A stretch of DNA of 52,002 nucleotides from assembly GCA_030832065.1 (NCBI GenBank), contig JAURJV010000017.1, positions 1 to 52,002 on the forward strand. The letters run 5' to 3'. Of the stretch, positions 28,919-38,410 are shown piece after piece; the first letter of the stretch is position 1, and every line of letters begins with the position of its first letter. The notes below the pieces were generated by a model, which had not been told where the DNA came from, ran no database searches, and worked only from the letters and a program-made list of their open reading frames with translations. The DNA comes from Rhodoluna sp. (lineage in GTDB: Bacteria; Actinomycetota; Actinomycetes; Actinomycetales; Microbacteriaceae). The position numbers were made by a program, and so were the translations under genes.

Positions 28919-29992
28919 ATGGGTAAACCTTCCTTGATTTTAGCGGCGTTAGCAGCCGATGCACTCCCCGGTATTCACTTTGTCAGGGTTGAGGATGTTA
29001 CCAATCCTGACGAAGACATTGTCTCTCAGCTTTTGACCACCGATGATAGTCAGCAGGTTCTGCTCAGAACGCCAAAATCGGCAGCTGCCATGGCCGGCCT
29101 TGGCTTGGAAGTTAGGGCTCTGCGAGTGCTCAAAAATGTCAACCTGCCCTTTAGAGTCCCAGCTCTGCTCGGTGAGACCTCAGATTCGGCAATATACAAG
29201 GCTCTAGCTTTTGACTATGTCACCGGTAAGGCACTGAACTTACAAAAGCTCAGAGTCGAGGATCCGTTGCTTACCGCACTTGGCTCAACCATCGCTCGCA
29301 TTCACTCGATACCAGCCAACCTGGTAATTGATGCTGGCTTACCAGAGTATGACGCTTCGCTAAAACTTAGGGAACGAGTTGCCGAGTTTGATCGGGCTAT
29401 GGAAACAGGGATGATAAATCCAGCACTTTTGGAGAGGTGGCAAACCGCGCTACTTGATGTAAATCTGTTCCGTTACCAACCAACAGTTATTCACGGCAAC
29501 CTAACTGCAGACTCAATCTTGACCGAGGGTAATGAAGTTATTGGAATTAATAATTGGTCAGCACTTGCTGTAGATGATCCGGCTATCGACATAGCGAGCC
29601 TGTTCGCTGATTGCTCACCCGAAGTTGGTAATGCACTGGTGTTGACCTACGAAGGTTCAATCCGAGCTGATCGAAATCTAAAACAGCGAGCTAACCTCTA
29701 CTTCGAACTTTCTTACGCCAAGCATCTGCTCTGGGCTGTTGAGACCGGAGATGAGAGCAACATCCGCTTGGCCACTGATTACTTGAACTCGCTGGCTGAA
29801 GATTTAGCCAACGGGTTGCTTCCCGATTTAGCGCCAACCGAGTTAGCCAGCGGAGGCCCTGAAGTTGTCACACCGATTTCTCAAGCGACTAGCTTCACCG
29901 GTCCAATCACTGTCGTTTCCGAGGAACTTGAAGTAACCGAGCAGATTGAAGTTATTGACCTGGCCGAGGAAGACTCCGACCCAAAGAACTGA
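28919..29992 (+). CDS. Phosphotransferase / APH-like kinase; start assigned to ATG 28919
   Basis: TVIHGNLTADSILTEGNEVIGINNWSALAVDDPAIDIASL, a degenerate APH catalytic loop; TAACCT at -13..-8 of ATG 28919. Confidence 0.8.
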   Translation: MGKPSLILAALAADALPGIHFVRVEDVTNPDEDIVSQLLTTDDSQQVLLRTPKSAAAMAGLGLEVRALRVLKNVNLPFRVPALLGETSDSAIYKALAFDYVTGKALNLQKLRVEDPLLTALGSTIARIHSIPANLVIDAGLPEYDASLKLRERVAEFDRAMETGMINPALLERWQTALLDVNLFRYQPTVIHGNLTADSILTEGNEVIGINNWSALAVDDPAIDIASLFADCSPEVGNALVLTYEGSIRADRNLKQRANLYFELSYAKHLLWAVETGDESNIRLATDYLNSLAEDLANGLLPDLAPTELASGGPEVVTPISQATSFTGPITVVSEELEVTEQIEVIDLAEEDSDPKN

Positions 29993-30043
29993 GGGTTTTA
30001 GACCCTTGAATTGCCGTAATCTAGTCTTTGGAAGGAAAAGCCA

Positions 30044-30268
30044 ATGGAAGTAAGAATCGGTCTTAGAGACACAGCTAGAGAACTAGCCTTTGAGTCAGCC
30101 CAGACTGCCGCAGAGATTGAGAAGACTGTGGTTCAGGCGATTGACTCAAACGCCAGCCTGGTCAAACTTGCCGATGACAAGGGACGCATGTTCATCGTCC
30201 CGGTTGCTGCCTTGGCATACATCGAGATCGGTGCCGACGGTACCCGAAGAGTGGGATTTATCGCCTAA
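30044..30268 (+). CDS. DUF3107 family protein
   Basis: MEVRIGLRDTARELAFES...RRVGFIA; SD ggaagga upstream. Confidence 0.85.
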   Translation: MEVRIGLRDTARELAFESAQTAAEIEKTVVQAIDSNASLVKLADDKGRMFIVPVAALAYIEIGADGTRRVGFIA

Positions 30269-30540
30269 TGGAACTAGCATTCATTCTTATTTACGGTTGC
30301 ATCCTGGGACTCATGGCCCCATACATCATCAGTGGCCGCGAGAGCTTTGGAACGCTTTTGGCTCCAGCTATTGCTCTAGTGTTCGGTTTCGGAGTCTGGA
30401 CAGTCCTAACCTGGTTTGGGCTTAGCTACAACGACTACTGGATTTGGACTATCACCATGGTCGGCATGCCAGTAGCCATGATTTTTGGTATCCGCTTTGT
30501 TAGAAGCAAGCGCACCAAGTCCGAAACTAAAAAAGACTAG
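30268..30540 (+). CDS. Small membrane protein of unknown function
   Basis: Three hydrophobic segments, basic C-terminus; ATG overlaps the upstream stop. Confidence 0.75.
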   Translation: MELAFILIYGCILGLMAPYIISGRESFGTLLAPAIALVFGFGVWTVLTWFGLSYNDYWIWTITMVGMPVAMIFGIRFVRSKRTKSETKKD

Positions 30541-31313
30541 GCGGTTAACCCGAGCGCTTCCATGCGTTGCGAGTGTGTTCCAGTCAATTCTGAAATCAAA
30601 GGCTCTAATTTGGCATACGCCGAGAGGTTAACTTTATTTTCCTCTTCAACACTTAGCTTTCTGGATTTAGGAATATGTGCGAGTTTACGATTATCGAAGG
30701 CTGCCCTGATTTCAAGTAGAACATCTCCCATCAACCTTCTACCCCAGAGTGCAAGTCTTGAACCTAAAACCGGGTCACTGGAAATAGCCTCGGCTAAAAC
30801 ACGTTTTGCAAACTTCTCAAAAGCTCGATCCTTCAAAGCCTTCTCGACTTCCAACTGCAGGTCTTCTTTCAACCCTGAAGCTAAACGTAAGTAGAAGTCA
30901 TCAAGCAGACCCGAACTCAAATAGACCTTGATGATAACTTCGTACCAGTCGAGCCCGGTCGTGTTTGAATGAAAAACAGCAATTCGTTCCTTGAATGGAT
31001 TCATCTGTTCGGCTGGATCGGCACCCAATTCGACTAACTTTTTGGACAGCTGACGATACTTATCAAAGCTTCTAGCTGCTGCCTCAGAAAGTTCTGCCTT
31101 GTATTGGGTGTTTGGTGAATATTTCAGGGCCGCAGTAAGGATTTCGAAGTTGGACAACTGCAAATAGGCAAGCTGACCGAGGAAAGCTTTTGGCTCTGGC
31201 GTATAGGGCTTGAGGTTGATAGCCTTAGTGTTACGTGCGGATTTCTCCTCAGAGCGCGCAGCGACAGTCAGTTGCTTAGCAACCTTGCGAAAACGCTTCA
31301 ACCATTCGAACAC
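30537..31313 (-). CDS. Ferritin-like fold / MiaE-like protein (GTG start)
   Basis: Helical, LGQLAYLQLSNFEILTAALKYSPN...; actinobacterial neighbour of DUF3107 and a DEAD-box helicase. Confidence 0.75.
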   Translation of the reverse strand: MFEWLKRFRKVAKQLTVAARSEEKSARNTKAINLKPYTPEPKAFLGQLAYLQLSNFEILTAALKYSPNTQYKAELSEAAARSFDKYRQLSKKLVELGADPAEQMNPFKERIAVFHSNTTGLDWYEVIIKVYLSSGLLDDFYLRLASGLKEDLQLEVEKALKDRAFEKFAKRVLAEAISSDPVLGSRLALWGRRLMGDVLLEIRAAFDNRKLAHIPKSRKLSVEEENKVNLSAYAKLEPLISELTGTHSQRMEALGLTA

Positions 31314-31366
31314 CGAACAATCTTAACCCCCATAGACTTGCCGTAAGAAGAACAGGTAACAATTCC

Positions 31367-32656
31367 TTGAAATTTAGCGATTTAGGCATCGCCCCAGATG
31401 TTGTATTAGCCCTTGAAAGTAAGGGTATTACCAGCCCCTTCCCCATCCAAGAGCAAGCAATTCCAGTTGCAATGGCAGGCCAGGACTTGATTGGTCAGGC
31501 CAAGACAGGTACTGGTAAGACTTTAGGCTTCGGTTTACCAATTCTGGAACGGTTGGGCACTGATCCTGCCCTAGGAGCTAAAGCTCTGGTGGTAGTTCCA
31601 ACCCGAGAGCTTGCCATCCAGGTCGCTGAAGATTTGGTTCTCGCCTGCAGTAATCGACAGATTCAAGTTGCAGTTATCTACGGTGGTAAAGCCTATGAAG
31701 GTCAGATTGCCCAGATTGAAGCCGGTGCGCAACTTATAGTTGGAACGCCGGGTCGCTTGATTGATCTCCACAATCAAAAGAAATTGGACTTGGGCAAAAT
31801 CGAAGTAATGGTCTTGGATGAAGCTGACAAAATGCTTGACCTTGGCTTCCTACCCGATGTTGAAAAACTTTTCTCATACACCCCAGCCGATCGTCAGACC
31901 ATGCTTTTTTCTGCCACCATGCCTGGCGCAATTGTTTCACTGGCTAGGAAATACCAAAACAAACCGGTCCACATCAGAGTAAATGATCCTGATGAAGGCC
32001 ATACCAAAGCAGCTATCAAACAGTTTATCTATCGTGCCCATTCAATGGACAAAGATGAAGTTGTAGCAAGAATTTTGCAAGCCACCGGTAGAGGTAAAAC
32101 AGTCATCTTTACTAGAACCAAACGCCAAGCCGGAAATCTAGCCGAAGAACTAATTCAGCGCGGTTTCAGTGCGACCGCTCTGCACGGTGACATGTCGCAA
32201 GAAGCCAGAGAACGTTCAATGGCGAACTTCCGCTCAGGGAAAAAAGAGATTCTGGTTGCAACTGAAGTTGCTGCCCGAGGCATTGATGTTGATGATGTGA
32301 CTCACGTAATTAACTACACGGTCCCGGAGGACGAGCATGCCTATCTACACCGAATCGGGCGAACCGGTCGTGCTGGCCGTTTAGGTATTGCTGTCACCTT
32401 TGTTGATTGGGAAGATCTAACCCGCTGGGGAAATATCAATCAGGCTCTCGAACTTGGTGTGCCAGAACCAGTCGAAACCTATTCTTCTTCAGAACATCTC
32501 TACACTGATCTTGATATTCCAGCTGGAACCAAGGGGCGCACCGGTAACGCTCCAGCGAAAAAAGTTGAACCTAAAGCCAAACCTAAGCAAGAAAAGACTG
32601 CAAAGCCATCTGACCGGAAACCAAGGAACAGGGTAAGAGTTTACAAAAAAGACTAA
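31367..32656 (+). CDS. DEAD-box RNA helicase (TTG start)
   Basis: AKTGTGKTLGF, LDEADKMLDLGF, SATMPG, HRIGRTGRAGR motifs. Confidence 0.95.
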   Translation: MKFSDLGIAPDVVLALESKGITSPFPIQEQAIPVAMAGQDLIGQAKTGTGKTLGFGLPILERLGTDPALGAKALVVVPTRELAIQVAEDLVLACSNRQIQVAVIYGGKAYEGQIAQIEAGAQLIVGTPGRLIDLHNQKKLDLGKIEVMVLDEADKMLDLGFLPDVEKLFSYTPADRQTMLFSATMPGAIVSLARKYQNKPVHIRVNDPDEGHTKAAIKQFIYRAHSMDKDEVVARILQATGRGKTVIFTRTKRQAGNLAEELIQRGFSATALHGDMSQEARERSMANFRSGKKEILVATEVAARGIDVDDVTHVINYTVPEDEHAYLHRIGRTGRAGRLGIAVTFVDWEDLTRWGNINQALELGVPEPVETYSSSEHLYTDLDIPAGTKGRTGNAPAKKVEPKAKPKQEKTAKPSDRKPRNRVRVYKKD

Positions 32657-33546
32657 ATCGCGTGATTTAGTAGTGGTTCTGTTCCAGTGCCAAGTTCAAT
32701 TATTTTTCTAAGCTCTTCTGGCTTTGTCTTTCGCAAACCAAGTGGATTGTTACTCTTGGTGCCGAGCCCATGGTAATCGCTAGATCCGGTGGTTAGCAGA
32801 TTAAATTCAACAGCAAAACTTTCTAGAACTTCTCTAACTTCGTTTGGCACCTCGAGGTGATTAGTTTCAATGCCAAGTAACCCAGCCTCGACCATTTTCT
32901 CGAAATGCTCTCTAGGAAAATTAGCCGGCTGCTTATCCTCTTTAGAGGTTCTAGCTAACGGGTGAGCTATGACTGGAACTCCCCCGGCAGCTCTAACCGT
33001 TTTGATAACTTCTAGAACATCGGGGGCTTCATTTCGAACATAGTGTTTAGAGAATTTTGAGAGAACACCCGACTGAAAGACCTGATCTACGGAACCAAAG
33101 ACTCCGAGTTTGACCAAGCCAGCAGCGATATCGGGACGCCCGAGAGTAGAGCCTTCCTGGGCTATCTCAGTTACCAGTTCATAAGTTAGTTCTGGGTAGT
33201 CAGCCTGCAGATTCTGCAGAAACTTCCGCATTCTAATGATGCGCTGATTCAGGTTAGTCTCCAGCATGGCACTAAAGCCAGCGTGGTTCGGGTTTGGCAG
33301 GTAAGCCAGCAGGTGAATGCCAAACGGTAGTTCGCTAAATCTACCTTCTGCAGTCACTTCGACCCCAGGAATGAAACTTAGCCCAAATTCCCCAGCTAGT
33401 TGCCTAGCCTCTGCCCAGCCATCTGTTCGGTCATGGTCGGTTAGAGCAAAAACATCAAGCCCAGACTTGGCAATCAGGGGCACAAGCTCCCCTACGGTGT
33501 CCTCGCCGTCGGAATTCCGCGAATGGATATGCAGATCGATGTCCAA
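32653..33546 (-). CDS. PHP-domain phosphoesterase; start likely TTG 33546 behind SD GGGAGGG
   Basis: IDLHIHSRNSDGED...ALTDHDRTDGW...PVIAHPLAR...TGSSDYHG. Confidence 0.88.
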   Translation of the reverse strand: MDIDLHIHSRNSDGEDTVGELVPLIAKSGLDVFALTDHDRTDGWAEARQLAGEFGLSFIPGVEVTAEGRFSELPFGIHLLAYLPNPNHAGFSAMLETNLNQRIIRMRKFLQNLQADYPELTYELVTEIAQEGSTLGRPDIAAGLVKLGVFGSVDQVFQSGVLSKFSKHYVRNEAPDVLEVIKTVRAAGGVPVIAHPLARTSKEDKQPANFPREHFEKMVEAGLLGIETNHLEVPNEVREVLESFAVEFNLLTTGSSDYHGLGTKSNNPLGLRKTKPEELRKIIELGTGTEPLLNHAI

Positions 33547-33607
33547 AATAACCCTCCCGACTGGTTTCAATTACAGCCTAACTAACCACTGGTGGCAGAA
33601 TAAACAC

Positions 33608-35020
33608 ATGAATAAAGATGCCTCAGGAAAATTAGCCGCTCGAAACGAAGCTAGATCTCACCGTCCAACCAGCTCAGCTTTCATTAAATACATCGGAAGC
33701 AGCTGGGCAGCCGATAAAACCCCGCTACCAAAAAAGCACAAGGTTGCCGCTTTTGCTGCCAAGCGCAGAGCCGCAGTTGCCAAAGCTTTCCCGGGTCACC
33801 TTATTGTCATCGCTGCAGGTGAATCCAAGCCGCGTTCAAACGACGCCGAGTATCGTTACCGCCCACACTCTGCTTTCGCCCACCTAACCGATTGGGGTAG
33901 CGGAACTGTTGCCGGTTCAGTTTTGGTTATTGATGCTAGAGGTAAGAGTCCTAAGTCAACTCTTTATTTCCGTGAGACTGCGGGTAAAGACACTGACGAG
34001 TTCTTTGCCAACTCTGCCATTGGTGAATTCTGGGTTGGTTCACGCCCAGGTTTGAAAGAGGTCAAAGCGCTACTTGATATCAACACCAAGTCCATCAGAG
34101 ATTTTGAAAAGGATTTAGCTGCTGTTGATAAGAAGAAAATTCTAGATCTTGAAAAGAGCGAAGCTTTAGTCGAGTTCGTATCAGAATTGAGACTAATCAA
34201 AGACTCATACGAAATTGAAGAAATGAAGAAGGCTGTAGCAGCATCAATCAAAGGCTTTGAGAATGTAGTCAAGAGTTTGAAGAAAGCAACTAAGCATCCA
34301 AGAGGTGAAAGAGTTGTTGAGGCAGCATTCTTTGCAGCAGCGCGAACCGATGGCAATGATTTAGGTTATGAAACTATTGCTGCCTCAGGAGAACACGCCT
34401 GCACTTTGCACTGGATCATCAACGACGGCCCGGTAAAGCCAGGTGATCTGATTTTGATTGACGCTGGTGTTGAAGTGGACAGTCTCTACACTGCAGATGT
34501 AACCAGAACCCTTCCGGTAAATGGAAAATTTAGCAAAATTCAGAAAGAGGTTTACCTAGCTGTTCTTGAAGCTGCTGATGCTGTCTTCGCTATGGCCAAG
34601 CCTGGAGTCACCTACGCTGAAATGCACAGAACTGCCATGAAGGTAATTGCTGAGAAGACCAAGAAGTGGGGTTTCTACAAAGGTTCCGTTGAGGAATCGT
34701 TGCAACTAGAAAACCAGTGGCACCGTCGCTGGATGATCCATGGAACCGGACACCACCTAGGTCTAGATGTTCATGACTGTGCTCAAGCACGACGTGAGAT
34801 GTATCACGATGCAGTGCTTAAGGAAGGCATGATTTTCACTATCGAACCTGGTCTCTATTTCCACAAAAATGATCTACTTGTGCCTAAGGAATTCCGCGGC
34901 ATCGGTGTTCGCATTGAGGATGACGTGTTGGTCACCAAGAACGGTGTCTTGAACCTGACTGGGAAGCTGCCAAGAAAGCCTAAAGATATTGAGGCATGGA
35001 TGAAAAAGGTTAGAGGCTAA
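33608..35020 (+). CDS. Aminopeptidase P family (M24) Xaa-Pro aminopeptidase
   Basis: ILIDAGVEVDSLYTADVTRT, HGTGHHLGLDVHD, FTIEPGLYF; start set to ATG 33608 instead of upstream ORF start 33317. Confidence 0.93.
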   Translation: MNKDASGKLAARNEARSHRPTSSAFIKYIGSSWAADKTPLPKKHKVAAFAAKRRAAVAKAFPGHLIVIAAGESKPRSNDAEYRYRPHSAFAHLTDWGSGTVAGSVLVIDARGKSPKSTLYFRETAGKDTDEFFANSAIGEFWVGSRPGLKEVKALLDINTKSIRDFEKDLAAVDKKKILDLEKSEALVEFVSELRLIKDSYEIEEMKKAVAASIKGFENVVKSLKKATKHPRGERVVEAAFFAAARTDGNDLGYETIAASGEHACTLHWIINDGPVKPGDLILIDAGVEVDSLYTADVTRTLPVNGKFSKIQKEVYLAVLEAADAVFAMAKPGVTYAEMHRTAMKVIAEKTKKWGFYKGSVEESLQLENQWHRRWMIHGTGHHLGLDVHDCAQARREMYHDAVLKEGMIFTIEPGLYFHKNDLLVPKEFRGIGVRIEDDVLVTKNGVLNLTGKLPRKPKDIEAWMKKVRG

Positions 35021-35511
35021 GCCTCAGCACCTTTGGCGTAAGCCTGGGCTGCATCACCGGTAAGTTCACTTGGCACAATAACTTCATACTTCTGGGCAAC
35101 CACAAGTGATCCACTTGAGAAATTTCGCTTATTCTTGGCAAGGCTGAAGCGGACAACCTGAGCCAACATTCCAATTCCAGCGCCAATAAGTAGTGAAGAA
35201 ACCAAACTGAACTGCTGAGTTGCCTGATCTGTTCCAGCTGTTCCAAAAAGTAAATAGAACAGTAGACCTAGCCATGAACCAGTCATGGCTCCGTTTAGAG
35301 CTACTCTCCCATAGTTGATTTTCGCTTTAATCCGTTCAACTGTTGAAAGATTACTTCCGACAATGGCAATCGCGGTGGCTGGGAAGTCTCCCCTAAGAAT
35401 TTGCTCAACGTAGGCAACCGCCGCAGCGTAGTTAGTGAAATCGGCAACGGTTGTCCCATTCGGTAGTGAGTTAGCGATACCGGTTGGGTTTTGAGAGATT
35501 CTTTTAGCCAT
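35017..35511 (-). CDS. General stress protein 17M-like protein with glycine-rich TM hairpin
   Basis: DFTNYAAAVAYVEQILRGDFPATAIAIVGSNLSTVERIKAKINYGRVALNGAMTGSWLGLL. Confidence 0.75.
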   Translation of the reverse strand: MAKRISQNPTGIANSLPNGTTVADFTNYAAAVAYVEQILRGDFPATAIAIVGSNLSTVERIKAKINYGRVALNGAMTGSWLGLLFYLLFGTAGTDQATQQFSLVSSLLIGAGIGMLAQVVRFSLAKNKRNFSSGSLVVAQKYEVIVPSELTGDAAQAYAKGAEA

Positions 35512-35556
35512 GGTTCTAGTCTGCCAGAGTTAGCCCACCTCGTCTAAGGTTAAGTG

Positions 35557-36801
35557 GTGAGTGCAACTAGAGTTTTCGTAGCCAGATTAGCTGGCTGTGG
35601 AGTTTTCGATCCCGTGGGTGACCGTGTAGGTAAAGTCATCGACGTTCTAGTCGCCTACCGGTCCGGTGGAGCCCCCAGAACCACCGGAATGTTGATTGAA
35701 ATTACCGGTCGCAGACGAGTTTTTGTTCCCATAAGCCGGGTTACCGCTATTGCGCCAGGTCAAGTAATCACAAACGGTTTGATCGACCTGCGCCGCTTTA
35801 CTCAGCGCGGCCAGGAAGTTCGGGTCATTGCGGAAATGCTGGGGCGAAAAGTAACGCTAAAAGATGGTTCTGGCAGCGCAACAATTGAAGACCTAGCTAT
35901 TGAACAAAATGAGCGCAAGGACTGGGTCGTCAACGACCTATTCGTCCGTCGTCCGAAGACTTCTTCATCACCGTTTAGCAAGGGCCAAACCCTTTTTGTC
36001 GAATGGAATCAGGTCAACGAAGACAAAGACTCGGCTGAAAGTCAATCAGCAGAACAGCTGATCGCAACCTACTCTGACATGCTCCCAGCTGACCTGGCCT
36101 CAGCGCTGCTGGATCTCCCTGAAGAGCGAATGATTGAGGTTGCTGAAGAGTTGGATGATGAACGTCTGGCTGATGTTTTGGAAGAGCTGCCTGAAGAAGA
36201 GCAGATTGAAATTGTTCAAGACCTTGACGACGAGCGTGCCGCTGAAGTTCTAGACCTAATGCAGCCAGATGACGCCGCTGACTTGATGCAGCATCTTCCT
36301 GAAGGACGTGCAGAAGCAATCTTGGAACTCATGGATGAAGATGAAGCAGAAGATCTGCGTCGCCTGATGCAGTTTGATGTTCTTACGGCCGGTGGTTTGA
36401 TGACCACCGAACCGGTAATTTGTTCTGCTGAAGCTACCGTAGCCGAAGCGATGGCACTGATTAGAAGAAAAGAAGTTGCTCCGGCTCTGGCTGCAGCAGT
36501 TTTTGTGACCCTCCCACCACATGAGACTCCAACCGGTAGATACCTGGGCATTGTTCACTTCCAGAGGTTGCTTCGTTACCCACCGCATGAGAGACTTGGA
36601 ACGATTCTGGACACGGACGTTGAACCGGTAGGTCCAGACACCCACATTTCTAAAATTCACCGAACTTTGGCCAACTACAACCTTGTTGCCTTGCCTGTTG
36701 TGGATAGAGAAAATCACTTGATCGGTGTCGTCACCGTTGATGACGTGCTCGATCACCTACTGCCAGATGACTGGAGAACAGAAGACGAAGGAGGTATCTA
36801 A
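35557..36801 (+). CDS. MgtE N-terminal + CBS domain protein lacking the transport domain (PRC-barrel-like N-term)
   Basis: MgtE_N repeats LPEEEQIEIVQDLDDERAAEVLDLMQPDDAADLMQHLPEG and two CBS motifs; no TM domain; GTG 35557 has TAAGGT at -12..-7. Confidence 0.88.
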   Translation: MSATRVFVARLAGCGVFDPVGDRVGKVIDVLVAYRSGGAPRTTGMLIEITGRRRVFVPISRVTAIAPGQVITNGLIDLRRFTQRGQEVRVIAEMLGRKVTLKDGSGSATIEDLAIEQNERKDWVVNDLFVRRPKTSSSPFSKGQTLFVEWNQVNEDKDSAESQSAEQLIATYSDMLPADLASALLDLPEERMIEVAEELDDERLADVLEELPEEEQIEIVQDLDDERAAEVLDLMQPDDAADLMQHLPEGRAEAILELMDEDEAEDLRRLMQFDVLTAGGLMTTEPVICSAEATVAEAMALIRRKEVAPALAAAVFVTLPPHETPTGRYLGIVHFQRLLRYPPHERLGTILDTDVEPVGPDTHISKIHRTLANYNLVALPVVDRENHLIGVVTVDDVLDHLLPDDWRTEDEGGI

Positions 36802-37304
36802 TGGCTAAGTCACGCCAGAACCTAGATACCCCTATGCTCGGCAAGCGTAAGCCGCTAGTTCCACGCATCGACCGTGAAAGATTTGGCAGGGCTTCGGAAG
36901 CCTTTGCTCGAGCTTTAGGTACGGGTGGCTTTCTTATCGGCCTAACAGTTTTCTGTATTGTTTGGCTGGTTTGGAATACTCTGCTCCCAGGTGAATTGGC
37001 TTTTGACCCTAGGGCAACAAACTTTACTCTGCTAACTTTGCTGCTCTCCCTGCAGGCGTCATACGCAGCTCCCCTAATTCTGTTGGCGCAGAATCGCCAG
37101 GATGACCGTGATCGAGTAAAGACAGAGCAGGACCGCCAGCGTGCTGAACGTAATCTTGCTGACACTGAGTATCTAGCTAGAGAGGTCGTCGCACTTCGCT
37201 TGGCTATGGAAGAAGTCGCGACTAAAGAATTTGTTCGAGATGAGATCCGCGAGATGCTAGATGAGCTTCTGAAAGAAATAAAGAAGCAGAATAAAACCGA
37301 CTGA
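36801..37304 (+). CDS. DUF1003 family membrane protein
   Basis: FDPRATNFTLLTLLLSLQASYAAPLILLAQNRQDDRDR. Confidence 0.9.
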   Translation: MAKSRQNLDTPMLGKRKPLVPRIDRERFGRASEAFARALGTGGFLIGLTVFCIVWLVWNTLLPGELAFDPRATNFTLLTLLLSLQASYAAPLILLAQNRQDDRDRVKTEQDRQRAERNLADTEYLAREVVALRLAMEEVATKEFVRDEIREMLDELLKEIKKQNKTD

Positions 37305-38410
37305 TGGATGAATTAGTTGAGGCCGTCTACTCCGCGCTGAGCAATGTAATAGATCCTGAGCTTCGCCTACCGATAACCGAACTTGATATGGTCGGTGAAA
37401 TTACTGGAAATGGCGATGAGCTGTCTGTAGAGATCAAACTCACGGTAAGTCACTGCCCTCAGTCCAAGTATCTAGAACAAGAGTCTTTGAAGCAACTCAG
37501 AGAAGTCTTCCCTAACGCGACAGTCATCATGAAGGTTATGAGCAAAGCCGAATTGGATGAGCTTAAGTTAAAACTTCGCGGACCTAAAAAACAAAATCCT
37601 TTTGGTCAAGGAAGTTCAACTCGAGTCATTTTGGTTGGCTCTGGTAAAGGTGGGGTCGGTAAGAGCACCATAACGGCGAACCTTGCGGTTTCTCTTGCTC
37701 AATCGGGTTATCAGGTTGGACTCATTGATGCAGATATTTTTGGTTTTAGCATCACCCAGCAACTCGGGATTACTGATCGACCAACCAGGTTAGACGACAT
37801 GATGCTGCCACCGATTGCCTTCGGAGTGAAGGTAATTTCGATTGGAATGTTTTTAGCGGGAAATGAACCCGTATCCTGGCGAGGACCAATGCTTCACAAA
37901 GCAATCGAACAGTTTCTCACCGATGTCTACTGGGGTTCACTAGATTTCTTGCTAATCGACATGCCTCCCGGCACCGGTGACGTCGCAATATCTATCGGAC
38001 AGCTGCTGCCCAATGCCAAAGCGCTCGTGCTAACCACTGCAGCAAAAGCTGCGGCGCTGGTTTCAGTTAGAAGCGGACTGGCCGCCAGTAAAGCAGGACA
38101 CGAACTAATCGGAGTGGTAGAGAATTTATCCTGGTTAGAAACCAATGGCAGTAAGGAAAACCTGTTCGGTTCCGGTGGCGGCAACCAAGTAAGTAAAGAG
38201 CTAAGCGTTGCAACTGGAAAGGAAGTTTCGCTTCTAGCCCAGATACCGGTTAGCCGCCAACTCTCCGCCAGCTCGGATGCGGGCAGGCCAATGGTCCTTG
38301 ATTTTCCTGAAGAACCAGCAGCCAGAGTAATAAATTCCCTTGCCGAGAAGCTCAGCCAACTAAAGTTGGGTAAAGAAAGTCTGACTCTGAACGTTAAACT
38401 AAGCACATGA
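37304..38410 (+). CDS. Mrp/NBP35-family Fe-S carrier ATPase
   Basis: GSGKGGVGKSTITANLAV, LLIDMPPGTGD; N-terminal DUF59-like domain. Confidence 0.93.
   Translation: MDELVEAVYSALSNVIDPELRLPITELDMVGEITGNGDELSVEIKLTVSHCPQSKYLEQESLKQLREVFPNATVIMKVMSKAELDELKLKLRGPKKQNPFGQGSSTRVILVGSGKGGVGKSTITANLAVSLAQSGYQVGLIDADIFGFSITQQLGITDRPTRLDDMMLPPIAFGVKVISIGMFLAGNEPVSWRGPMLHKAIEQFLTDVYWGSLDFLLIDMPPGTGDVAISIGQLLPNAKALVLTTAAKAAALVSVRSGLAASKAGHELIGVVENLSWLETNGSKENLFGSGGGNQVSKELSVATGKEVSLLAQIPVSRQLSASSDAGRPMVLDFPEEPAARVINSLAEKLSQLKLGKESLTLNVKLST

Noticed and set aside
33317-33607. N-terminal extension of the M24 peptidase ORF
   Set aside because: Antisense to the PHP-domain gene; peptidase homology and an ATG at 33608 support the shorter start.
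36256-36756. 166-aa minus-strand ORF
   Set aside because: Antisense to a well-supported MgtE-N/CBS gene, no family-like motifs, no initiation signal.
35557-36801. MgtE protein lacking its membrane domain, possible pseudogene
   Set aside because: Intact MgtE_N plus CBS architecture with a PRC-like N-terminus is a known actinobacterial form; no frameshift seen.
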